Shown here piece by piece: positions 7,747 to 15,855 of a stretch of 49,341 bases of DNA. A program made the position numbers and the translations under genes. The DNA is from Roseburia faecis (GTDB lineage Bacteria; Bacillota; Clostridia; Lachnospirales; Lachnospiraceae). How positions within the stretch are numbered: the first letter of the stretch is position 1; each line of letters begins with the position of its first letter. The stretch lies in the NCBI RefSeq assembly GCF_001406815.1, contig NZ_CVRR01000013.1, positions 1 to 49,341 of the forward strand. The letters are read 5' to 3'. The notes under the pieces are model-generated. The model saw only the letters and a list, made by a program, of their open reading frames with translations, was not told the origin of the DNA and ran no database searches.

Positions 7747-7994
7747 AGGTGCTCCTTTTCCTTTCCCCGAAAGATATGATATTCTTTATATTTCAATCCT
7801 TTCGTAAGGCTGATTGGTTTTTTAGGTTCATACATAAGGCTAAGACAGTTTGTAGTTGCTTTTTTGGGGCAACTTTACAAATTACATCTTTCACAATTCC
7901 TATAGTATTTTTTTCTCTTTTTATCATCGTTTTTCGTTCGTGTAAATTGTTAATTGGAAATATAATATATTCCAGAATATATTAAATTTTACAA

Positions 7995-8108
7995 TAGCAT
8001 ATTTATATAAAAAAACAATAGAATTGGCGCGAAATACAAAATATTGGCTTTAAACGACATTGAAATTAAGGATTCAATTTCCTTTTTATTCTGCATTTAT
8101 GGTACAAT
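7995..8108 (+). promoter_or_regulatory. Kinase operon promoter with the shared upstream element
   Basis: The block 7995-8059 matches 3523-3597 apart from a 10-bp gap and a few changes; the core at 8040-8059 is identical. The -10 TACAAT (8103-8108) sits 43 bp downstream, as at agrB. No consensus -35 is present. In the rest of the 370-bp gap between the divergent operons (7747-7994) I see no gene and no clear second copy of the element facing the transporter operon. Confidence 0.6.
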
Positions 8109-8132
8109 TGTAGTCAGGTGGAGGTGCTGACT

Positions 8133-9464
8133 TTGTGGAATATATGGGAATTTCTTATTATTTTATTTGAATCATTTTTGTTTTTCTTATTTATGAATAG
8201 AAAGCTGGATCCCAAAAAGAGAATTTTTAAATGGCAATGGTGTGCATGGTTACTGTTTTCTATCATTTTATTTTTTTTAAATCAGATGAAAGTATCAATA
8301 TTTTATACTGTGTTTTACGGTATAATAGTGCATTTTTTAATTACAATGATTTTTACAAATTCTTCTCTTTTTTCACAGTTTTTTTATGTTATATTGTATT
8401 CGATCTATGCGTTGCTTGCAGATGTAGTGTCTGCAATGCTTCCAGTGGTTCTTTTTCACGAAAATATCAATCGCGTTTTATCGGGAGGCTGGGTTCGGGC
8501 GGTTTTTACATTGGTTTACCTGATCCTGCTTGGGTTGTTGATCGGATTGACGATAATGATTGGAAAACAAAATATCTGCCTGCAGACAAAGGAAAAGCTG
8601 ATTTTTATAGGAATTGCGTTGTTGTGTGTGGCAATCGAGCAAATAGACATGATTGCTGTAGTAAGAGCATTACAGCAATCCCGGGATAACGATTTTTTCA
8701 TGCTTGTGACAATTTTTGTCTTTGTGTTATTCCTGTTTATGATTATGCTGTTATTTATTTATAATCTGGGTGTGGAAAGAGAAAAAAATAATAAACTGCT
8801 GGAAGAGAATCTGCTGTCACATATGGAATCACAGCAGTACGAGCAGATTCTTGCTTCGGTCAAAGAGCTGCGTATAATGAAGCATGATGTAAAAAACCAT
8901 CTGGATGTGTTGCAGACGCTTTTGGAAGGGAACCATACCGGACAGGCTGTTGACTATATGAGGCAGATCACAGCAGACCTGAACAAGGTGCATTATACGC
9001 TTTCCAGTGGAAATACAACGGTTGACTGTATCGTCAGCAATAAGCAAAGCATGGCGGAAAATGTTGGGATTCTTACAGAAAATATCATATATTTACCCGA
9101 AGAGATTCCATTAAGTGATGTAGAGATTTGTTCCTTGCTGGGGAATCTCTACGATAATGCAATTGAGGGATGCATGCGGGCAGAAAGTAAGAGAATTTGG
9201 TTGTATATGAAGCCATTTCATAATATGCTGTCAATAAAAATTGTCAATACTTCGGATGGGGGTTACAGATCTGATTCTGAGAATGAATTATTGAGCACAA
9301 AAGCAGGGAAAGGCAATCAAAATGGAATGGAACATGGAATTGGATTGAAGCGAATACGGGAAATTGTAGAGAGACATTTCGGAATCATGGAAATATTGCC
9401 GGAAAAAGAAATGTTCTCCGTAAATATTTTGATTCCGTTGCATCAGGGAGAGCAGCAGACATGA
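8133..9464 (+). CDS. AgrC-like sensor histidine kinase (GHKL family)
   Basis: Membrane sensor that should detect a peptide and phosphorylate the regulator encoded next to it. I place the start at TTG 8133, eight bases after GGTGGAGG, since a GTG at 8118 would lie almost on the transcription start. Residues 1-210 hold about six or seven membrane helices; a coiled stretch follows; the H-box MKHDVKNHLD has the phospho-His near residue 250; the N-box LLGNLYDNAIEG and G-box GIGLKRI form the HATPase_c_5 domain. It overlaps the regulator by 4 bp. Confidence 0.85.
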   Translation: MWNIWEFLIILFESFLFFLFMNRKLDPKKRIFKWQWCAWLLFSIILFFLNQMKVSIFYTVFYGIIVHFLITMIFTNSSLFSQFFYVILYSIYALLADVVSAMLPVVLFHENINRVLSGGWVRAVFTLVYLILLGLLIGLTIMIGKQNICLQTKEKLIFIGIALLCVAIEQIDMIAVVRALQQSRDNDFFMLVTIFVFVLFLFMIMLLFIYNLGVEREKNNKLLEENLLSHMESQQYEQILASVKELRIMKHDVKNHLDVLQTLLEGNHTGQAVDYMRQITADLNKVHYTLSSGNTTVDCIVSNKQSMAENVGILTENIIYLPEEIPLSDVEICSLLGNLYDNAIEGCMRAESKRIWLYMKPFHNMLSIKIVNTSDGGYRSDSENELLSTKAGKGNQNGMEHGIGLKRIREIVERHFGIMEILPEKEMFSVNILIPLHQGEQQT

Positions 9465-10162
9465 ATTTGAAAATTGCAGTTTTGGAAGATAAAGAAAACG
9501 ATTACCGCATATTGGAGTCGGCTCTGAAAATTTGGAGTGAGGGTAGCGGAAACCGAATCGAATTATTCTGGTATCAGACCGGAAATGAAATGCTAAAGTC
9601 TTTTGAACAGGATGGTTTTGATATTTTGTTTTCAGATATTGAATTAGAAGAAAACGAAATAGGACTTACATTTTGTGGAAGATTGAGGGAACTGGGATAT
9701 TCTGGAGAGATTATTTTTCTTACAGCTTTTCGGGAGTATGTCTTTCGTGGTTATGATGTGAGGGCACTTCATTATCTGTTAAAACCAATCACACAGGAAA
9801 CCTTATCCGGATGCATGGACAAATATCTTACAATCCATGCAGGTGATTTTTATTACTTCCATAAAGAAAATGATATTGTTAAAATCCGATATTATGATAT
9901 GATTTTGATTCGGAAGGAAAAACATGATGCGGTAATTCAAATGAAAAATATGGCATATGCGGAGAGAGTTTCCCTTGGGGAGATGGAGAAACGATTGCCT
10001 CCGCAATTTGTTCGTTGTCATAAATCATATATTATAAATATCATGTATGTGGATTCTATAGTTGGAAGCCTGATTTACATGGCGGATGGAACGCAGATTG
10101 TGGCAGGACGAAAATATCTGGCAGATGTAAGAAAAGAACTGCTTGCGTTTGCACAGAAATAA
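9461..10162 (+). CDS. LytTR-family response regulator (AgrA-like)
   Basis: 233 residues. The receiver domain (1-120) has the acidic pocket LED near residue 9, phospho-acceptor Asp59 in LFSDIE, Thr in FLTAF and Lys in LLKPI. The LytTR DNA-binding domain (about 130-230) carries FVRCHKSYIIN and the GTQIVAGRKY strand pair. Overlaps the kinase stop by ATGA. Its most likely targets are the two promoters with the shared element (3523-3646, 7995-8108), by analogy to AgrA, which binds paired 9-bp repeats 21 bp apart. Confidence 0.9.
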   Translation: MNLKIAVLEDKENDYRILESALKIWSEGSGNRIELFWYQTGNEMLKSFEQDGFDILFSDIELEENEIGLTFCGRLRELGYSGEIIFLTAFREYVFRGYDVRALHYLLKPITQETLSGCMDKYLTIHAGDFYYFHKENDIVKIRYYDMILIRKEKHDAVIQMKNMAYAERVSLGEMEKRLPPQFVRCHKSYIINIMYVDSIVGSLIYMADGTQIVAGRKYLADVRKELLAFAQK

Positions 10163-10246
10163 AATTTAATAATATAATGTTTGGAGCCGGTAGTTATATT
10201 ACTGCAAGTACATAAGATGACAGAAGTGTTATTAATGTAATTTTAC

Positions 10247-10274
10247 TTTAGGTTTCGGGATAACCTGCCGATAC
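10247..10274 (+). promoter_or_regulatory. Candidate sigma-28 promoter before the DUF6240-like gene
   Basis: CCGATAC at 10268-10274 fits the sigma-28/SigD -10 (CCGATAT). An imperfect -35 (TTTAGG from 10247) lies 16-17 bp upstream, where TAAA is expected. It is 39 bp ahead of ATG 10313. This would place the gene in the late flagellar regulon. Confidence 0.4.
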
Positions 10275-10312
10275 ATGTTATAGCGTAAAATGTAATGGTA
10301 CGGAGGCAATAC

Positions 10313-13282
10313 ATGCAGGTTGAGCAGAAAAATATATGGGAAGATGTAACGCGGAATGCAAAACGTGATAACAGTAACAGGGCAATTGCGGCTTATCAGG
10401 CAAATATGCCGGATGCCGGAGCGGTTGCAGCTTTTGGCGGACAGGAAGCCTATGTGCAGCAGAAAACTGCGGTGTCCGAGGCTGGAAATATCGATATGGC
10501 AACGTATTCCAACCCGGCAAAGCAGGGGCAGGAAGAAAAGACAGTAGCGGAAAAAATTGCAGGGCAGGAGATTTCTTCGGGACAGGCGCGCAGCAACGAA
10601 ATCGCTGTAGTGGCAAATACCACTTCCACAGAAGATTTAAAGAAGATGGAAGAGGACGGATTTTCCATTTCCGATGCAGACAGCCATACCATTATTACCG
10701 TGACGGACAAGATTAAAGCAGCTCTGGCAAAAGCCGGAGTGGATGTGTCTTCCATGGGCGGAACACTCACAAAGGAACAGTTAGAGGAGATCACCGGAAG
10801 TCCGGTTGTGACGCAGCAGATCATGGACTCTCTTGCGGCAAACGACCTGCCGGCGACGGAGGAAAATGTGCAGGACAGTGCGGAGGCACTAGCACAGGCT
10901 GCCTCGATTCCGGAGATCACGAAACAGGCGATGAGTTATCTTCTGAAAAATGATATGGAGCCGACCATCCGCAATCTGTATTTGTCCAATTACAGCAGCA
11001 GCGCAGAAAATATTGTGGAGCCGGAGCAGAGCGGAATTGATTTTGAGTCCCTGATGCCGCAGATTCGTGAGATTATTGCAGAAGCAGGCCTTTCCGATGA
11101 CGAACATGCGGTGGACAACAGCAAGTGGCTGGTGGCAAACCAGATTCCCCTTACACCGGAAAATCTGCAGTATCTGACAGATCTGCAGGGATTATCGGAC
11201 GATCTGCAGACCGATCATATAGACTGGGACCAGATCGTGGATTCCATGGCGAAGGCAATTGCGGCAGGAAAACGTCCGGCAGATGCTTCCATGATTACTG
11301 CACGCAGACAGATGGAGGAAGCACGTCTGGTAATGACCAGTGAGGCATCCATGGCGATGGAAAAAGCAGGCGTAGAGATGGATCTGACACCGCTGGCGGA
11401 TCTGGTCGAGGATTTAAAATCCCAGGAGAGAGAATACTATAAAGACCTGCTTGCCGGTGCCGGAGTTGAGCCAAGTGAAAAAAATGTGGATCTTATGGCA
11501 GAAACCATGGATGTGTTTGCCGAACTGAAACAGCAGCCGGCATATGTAATCGGGCAGGTGGATGCGGATGATTCCGTTCAGGAGATTCATGATGCCGGAG
11601 CGCAGATGCAGCGCGCATTTGCACAGGCAAATGAAAGTTATGAAACACTGATGACTGCTCCGCGCAGTGACATGGGGGATTCCATAAAAAAAGCATTTTC
11701 CAATGTGGACGATATTTTACAGGATCTGCAGCTGGATACAAGTGAAACAAACCGCCGTGCAGTGCGGATACTGGCTTATAACAATACCGAAATTACACCG
11801 GAAAATATTATGGAAGTAAAAGCACTGGATGAGCAGATGCAGCGTGCGTTTTCTAATATGAAACCGGCAGTAACGCTGGAAATGATCCGCCGTGGGGAAA
11901 ATCCACTGGATATGACTATGGAGCAGCTGAATCAGGCGGCACAGGAGATTCAGCAGGAGAACGGAACACAGGAGCAGGAACGGTTTAGCAAATATCTGTG
12001 GAAACTGGAGCAGAATCATGAGATTTCTGAGGAAGAGCGCAGCAGTTATATTGGTATTTACCGTCTGATCGCACAGGTGGAAAAAGGAGATGGGGCAGCA
12101 CTTGGATTTCTGATGAATCAGGGATCGGACGTGACGATGCGAAACCTTTTGCGTGCTGTGCGTTCAGAAAAAAAGAGTGGTCTGGATTATCAGGTGGACG
12201 ATGATTTTGACGGAGTTGACAGCACAGCAGAAGGTCCGAAAATTGACGAGCAGATCTCGGCTGCGTTCCAGCAGAATTGTCTGCGCGATGTGATGGAACA
12301 TATTTCACCGGAAAAACTTTCCCGTCTGGGAGAAGAAAAGTGGCAGAATATGTCTCCGGAACAACTGGCAGAGGCACTCCGGCAGATGGATGAATCCGTT
12401 GGGGAACAGGAAGCGGAAAAAAGCTATCGGCAGGAACAGCTTGCGCAGTATCAGCAGCTTGCAGAAACACCGGAAGACGTATATACCTATCTGGAGCGGT
12501 ATGATATTCCAAACAGTATGGTAAATGTCATGGCAGCATCGGAAATGCTGCGCAAACCAAACCGGATGATGGAGAGGTTGTTTCAGCAAGATCATGTTTC
12601 CAAAGATTCCATGACAGAGATTGCAGAGATGAAAGAGCAGGTACTTGAACAGTTTTCAAAAGCCCTTGAGAATCCTTCGGATCTTGCAGATGCCATGGAG
12701 ACGCTTGCGGATGTGGCAGAGCATGTGATGGATACGATGATCGTAGAAGATCCGGATGTCCGCACGATTGATATCCGGGAAATGCGCCAGATGACCGCAC
12801 AGTTTCAGATTGGTGCGAAACAATCGCAGGAAGAATGTTATGTGATTCCGATGCAGACAGGAGATTCTGTCACCGGGGTTTCTTTAAAAATCGTAAGAGG
12901 AAAAAAGAAAAAGGGTCTTGTGGATATTTTTCTGGATGGAGAAAAGGCAGGAAAGATTACGGCATCTTTTCAGGTAAAATCAGACCGTATTTCTGGAACA
13001 ATTGTGACAAGCGAGGAAGAGACCGCAAAACAGATCGAAGAACACCTGCAGGAACTGCAGGATGCCATGCAGGAACCGGCAGATATCCATGTTGCATATA
13101 CACCGGATCTTTCTTTGTCGCAGTTTGAGATGTCCGGAATCCGGAGGGAAAGTGAAATGAAAGAGCAGGGAGAACTGGAGGAAGACCGTTCCAATCAGGT
13201 ACAGACAACGAGGTTGTATCATACAGCGGAAGTTTTTATTAATTCCATAAAATCCCTTTTGACAAAAACAAAAGATCTGTAG
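10313..13282 (+). CDS. Large DUF6240-like protein, possibly flagellum-associated
   Basis: 989 residues from ATG 10313, six bases after CGGAGG; an earlier ATG at 10295 lacks an SD. No signal peptide or membrane helix. It is built from helical repeats of about 60-70 residues with a recurring phrase such as LTPENLQYL, ITPENIMEVKAL, TEENVQDSAEAL, ending in NxLP/NxxI turns. The last 150 residues change to a beta-rich segment (SVTGVSLKIVRG, VDIFLDGEKAGKI, ASFQVKSDRISGTI) with the general form of a FliK-type hook-length control C-terminus. I recall this family near flagellar genes in Lachnospiraceae; the hook-control link is inference. Confidence 0.6.
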   Translation: MQVEQKNIWEDVTRNAKRDNSNRAIAAYQANMPDAGAVAAFGGQEAYVQQKTAVSEAGNIDMATYSNPAKQGQEEKTVAEKIAGQEISSGQARSNEIAVVANTTSTEDLKKMEEDGFSISDADSHTIITVTDKIKAALAKAGVDVSSMGGTLTKEQLEEITGSPVVTQQIMDSLAANDLPATEENVQDSAEALAQAASIPEITKQAMSYLLKNDMEPTIRNLYLSNYSSSAENIVEPEQSGIDFESLMPQIREIIAEAGLSDDEHAVDNSKWLVANQIPLTPENLQYLTDLQGLSDDLQTDHIDWDQIVDSMAKAIAAGKRPADASMITARRQMEEARLVMTSEASMAMEKAGVEMDLTPLADLVEDLKSQEREYYKDLLAGAGVEPSEKNVDLMAETMDVFAELKQQPAYVIGQVDADDSVQEIHDAGAQMQRAFAQANESYETLMTAPRSDMGDSIKKAFSNVDDILQDLQLDTSETNRRAVRILAYNNTEITPENIMEVKALDEQMQRAFSNMKPAVTLEMIRRGENPLDMTMEQLNQAAQEIQQENGTQEQERFSKYLWKLEQNHEISEEERSSYIGIYRLIAQVEKGDGAALGFLMNQGSDVTMRNLLRAVRSEKKSGLDYQVDDDFDGVDSTAEGPKIDEQISAAFQQNCLRDVMEHISPEKLSRLGEEKWQNMSPEQLAEALRQMDESVGEQEAEKSYRQEQLAQYQQLAETPEDVYTYLERYDIPNSMVNVMAASEMLRKPNRMMERLFQQDHVSKDSMTEIAEMKEQVLEQFSKALENPSDLADAMETLADVAEHVMDTMIVEDPDVRTIDIREMRQMTAQFQIGAKQSQEECYVIPMQTGDSVTGVSLKIVRGKKKKGLVDIFLDGEKAGKITASFQVKSDRISGTIVTSEEETAKQIEEHLQELQDAMQEPADIHVAYTPDLSLSQFEMSGIRRESEMKEQGELEEDRSNQVQTTRLYHTAEVFINSIKSLLTKTKDL

Positions 13283-13361
13283 TAGGATAGTGCGGAAACC
13301 AGATTACAGGTGGTTTCACGATAAGAATGAAAATATACAGGATCTGGAAGGAGAATGGAGA

Positions 13362-13931
13362 ATGAAAAAGAAAATTGTGGCAATGATACTGGTGCTTGCC
13401 TGTGTGACAGGAATATATGCACCGGAAAATGCATGGGAAGCACCGGTGACGGTAGAAGCATCCACGCAGAAAGGGAAGAAAACCCCATCCATACAAAAAG
13501 TATACAATGCTGTAAAGAAAGCGTATGGGGATGATTATATCCCAAGTGAAAAAGTATCAAAGAAAGAATTGAAGGAGCGCTACGGAATTTCTTCCAAATG
13601 GTACAGTGCTGCAATTGCGGAGGTGCCGATGATCAGTGCAAATGCAGACACACTGGTTATTGTAAAAGCAAAGAATGCAGCTTCCAAAAAGAAAATCCGG
13701 TCGGCATTAAAAAAATACAGGGAGGAACTGATACAGGATACCTGTCAGTACCCGATGAACCAGTTAAAGATTCAGGCTTCCAAAGTTTATGTAAAAGGAA
13801 ACTATGTATGCTTTATCATGCTTGGGACAATCAGCAACAAGCAGGAGGAACAGTCCGAGGACAAAGTGATTGCTGCATATAAAAAGCAGAATGAAAAGGC
13901 CGTAAAAGCCATCAGTAAACTGTACAAATAG
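13362..13931 (+). CDS. DUF4358 secreted protein
   Basis: 189 residues from ATG 13362 behind GGAAGGAG. Signal peptide in residues 1-25. The mature part (YNAVKKAYGDDYIPSE, then YGISSKWYSAAIAEVPMISANADTLVIVKAK) fits the DUF4358 family, common beside DHHW/MBOAT acetylation genes in Lachnospiraceae. Nine bases precede the DHHW gene, so the two are an operon. Exact role unknown; cell-surface polymer modification is likely from context. Confidence 0.75.
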   Translation: MKKKIVAMILVLACVTGIYAPENAWEAPVTVEASTQKGKKTPSIQKVYNAVKKAYGDDYIPSEKVSKKELKERYGISSKWYSAAIAEVPMISANADTLVIVKAKNAASKKKIRSALKKYREELIQDTCQYPMNQLKIQASKVYVKGNYVCFIMLGTISNKQEEQSEDKVIAAYKKQNEKAVKAISKLYK

Positions 13932-13939
13932 AGAAAATT

Positions 13940-15073
13940 ATGATACGGATATTCAAACGGCTGCCGGGTGTGATTTTTATGGTGCTTCTCCTCGGTCTGG
14001 CAGGAAAAGAAGCACTGTCGCATCAGAGAACCTATTCTCCGGTTGAAAAAAGAGAACTTCAGACACGCCCGGAAATAAGTATAACGAAAGTTCTGGATGG
14101 AAGATTCCAGAAAAAATATGAATCGTATCTGCGGGATCAGTTTCCCGGAAGGGATCATTGGGTTTCGTTCCAGACAGACATGGAATTGTTTATGGGCAAA
14201 AATGAAATTCATAATGTTTACATCGGAAAGAACCATTACCTTTTGGAACACTATACAGAAAAAGAGTTTGATCCGCAGCAGATTTCCAAAAATCTGCAGG
14301 CTCTGGAGAAGTTTGTCGGAAAAGCAAAACAGAACGCGGATGTCCATGTGATGATGGTGCCGACAAAGTCGTGGATACTCCGGGAAAAACTTCCGGCATT
14401 TGCCCCTCATTATAAGGAGCAGAAGTTTTATGATGCATTGCAGCAGAAATTGGAAAAAGAGGATGTACTGATTTCCGTGGAGCCCGTACTGGATGCACAT
14501 AAAGAGGAAGAAATTTATTACCGGACAGACCATCACTGGACGACGCTGGGAGCATGGTATGCCTATGAACAATACACAAAGGCGGTTGGTGGAGATCTTC
14601 AGAGGGCACAGGGGAAAAAGAAGTTCCGTTGCATCAGTAAAGATTTCTATGGAACAACTTATGCAAAAATAAATTATGCCAGACAGGCAGACAAAATTGA
14701 GATTTATGAGCCGGCGGATAAACTGCGTGTTGTTTATAATATGGGAGAAAAGAAGACAAAGACACTGTATGATGTTTCCTTCCTGAAAACAGCAGACCAG
14801 TACAGCGTTTTTACCGGTGGGAATCAGGCAGTGCTTGAGATTACCGGGGGAATAAAGAACGGAAAAACGCTGCTTTTGATCAAGGATTCTTTTGCGAACA
14901 GTATCCTTCCTTTTCTGGCAGAAGATTATGAAAAACTTGTCGTTGTGGATCTTCGCCAGCTGAATGTAAGCGGAGACCGGCTTTTGGAAATGTTTTCACC
15001 TACCGATATACTGATTCTTTACAACAGTGCACAGTTTGCACAGGATAAAGAGTTTGAGATCAAGTGTAACTAG
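13940..15073 (+). CDS. DHHW-family (AlgX/SGNH-like) surface polymer modification protein
   Basis: 377 residues with an N-terminal membrane anchor (about 8-24). The hallmark YYRTDHHWTTLGAWYAY is near residue 195, and LLIKDSFANSILPFLA near 315 supplies the SGNH-type Ser block; both belong to AlgJ/AlgX-like O-acetylation proteins acting outside the membrane. Partners usually include an MBOAT acyl carrier (AlgI/DltB-like), absent here, so the acetyl donor must be encoded elsewhere. Transcribed with the DUF4358 gene. Confidence 0.8.
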   Translation: MIRIFKRLPGVIFMVLLLGLAGKEALSHQRTYSPVEKRELQTRPEISITKVLDGRFQKKYESYLRDQFPGRDHWVSFQTDMELFMGKNEIHNVYIGKNHYLLEHYTEKEFDPQQISKNLQALEKFVGKAKQNADVHVMMVPTKSWILREKLPAFAPHYKEQKFYDALQQKLEKEDVLISVEPVLDAHKEEEIYYRTDHHWTTLGAWYAYEQYTKAVGGDLQRAQGKKKFRCISKDFYGTTYAKINYARQADKIEIYEPADKLRVVYNMGEKKTKTLYDVSFLKTADQYSVFTGGNQAVLEITGGIKNGKTLLLIKDSFANSILPFLAEDYEKLVVVDLRQLNVSGDRLLEMFSPTDILILYNSAQFAQDKEFEIKCN

Positions 15074-15097
15074 TATATCGTTTCGTAAAGAAACGGA

Positions 15098-15808
15098 TTA
15101 GGTGGCAGTATCCGGTACGTCTTTTCCGCTTTCCAGATAGGTTATGGCACCAAGGTAAACGGCTCGTGCCAGTTTTTCCTGATAGGCATCTGTGACCAGC
15201 AGAGCTGCTTCCGTTTCATTGCTCAGAAACCCACATTCGACAATTATGATCGGTGTGGGTGTTTTTTTTAATATGTAGTAGTCGTTGTTGGATTTACAAA
15301 CCCTTGGCTTTGGAGGATTAAGGCTGTTGTTTAGGGTATCCTGCATTACTGAGGCAATTGCAGAACTTTCCGCAGACTGTTCGAAGTAAAACACCTGTGG
15401 ACCGGAGACAGAGGCATCCGGAAAACTGTTCTGATGGATGCTGATGGTCATAACCGGATTGGTATCTGTGATCAGTTTTACGCGGTTTCGCAGATCTTCT
15501 ACTTTTACACTGCGCGAGTTTTCATCTGCAGGAACGGTATCATCACTTCGCGTGAGTACAACCTTATATCCTTTGTTTTCAAACAGGGTTTTGAGTTTTA
15601 GCACAATAGACAGGTTGATGTCTTTTTCCAGAGCATCGTTACAGCCAACTTTTCCAGGATCGCTTCCTCCATGTCCGGCATCAAGAACGATACAGGTTTT
15701 GGAGGAAGCCGCATGTCTGGAAGATGTCAGTGCAGCTGATGCACGCGCAAGTAAGAAAGCACTTATAAACAGACAGGCAACCATAAGAATTTCAAATTTC
15801 TTTTTCAT
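15098..15808 (-). CDS. cwlD: N-acetylmuramoyl-L-alanine amidase, CwlD-like
   Basis: 236 residues, signal anchor in 1-25, then a complete Amidase_3 domain. Zinc ligands His46 (LDAGHGG), Glu61 and His125 (SIHQNS), and catalytic Glu191 (VECGFLSN) are all present. Single-domain amidases of this size in Clostridia are CwlD, which makes muramic lactam in the spore cortex. It lies 47 bp downstream of the GH18 gene on the same strand, consistent with a sporulation pair. A vegetative amidase is the alternative. Confidence 0.75.
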   Translation of the reverse strand: MKKKFEILMVACLFISAFLLARASAALTSSRHAASSKTCIVLDAGHGGSDPGKVGCNDALEKDINLSIVLKLKTLFENKGYKVVLTRSDDTVPADENSRSVKVEDLRNRVKLITDTNPVMTISIHQNSFPDASVSGPQVFYFEQSAESSAIASVMQDTLNNSLNPPKPRVCKSNNDYYILKKTPTPIIIVECGFLSNETEAALLVTDAYQEKLARAVYLGAITYLESGKDVPDTAT

Positions 15809-15855
15809 AGAACCTGCTTTATGGAATTATTTATTCCTATATATATGCAGGTAAG

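Noticed and set aside
10278-10616. Open frames opposite the DUF6240-like gene and similar long antisense frames elsewhere
   Set aside because: They lie fully within strongly supported genes, lack SD sequences and have Pro/His/Cys-rich compositions typical of shadow frames.
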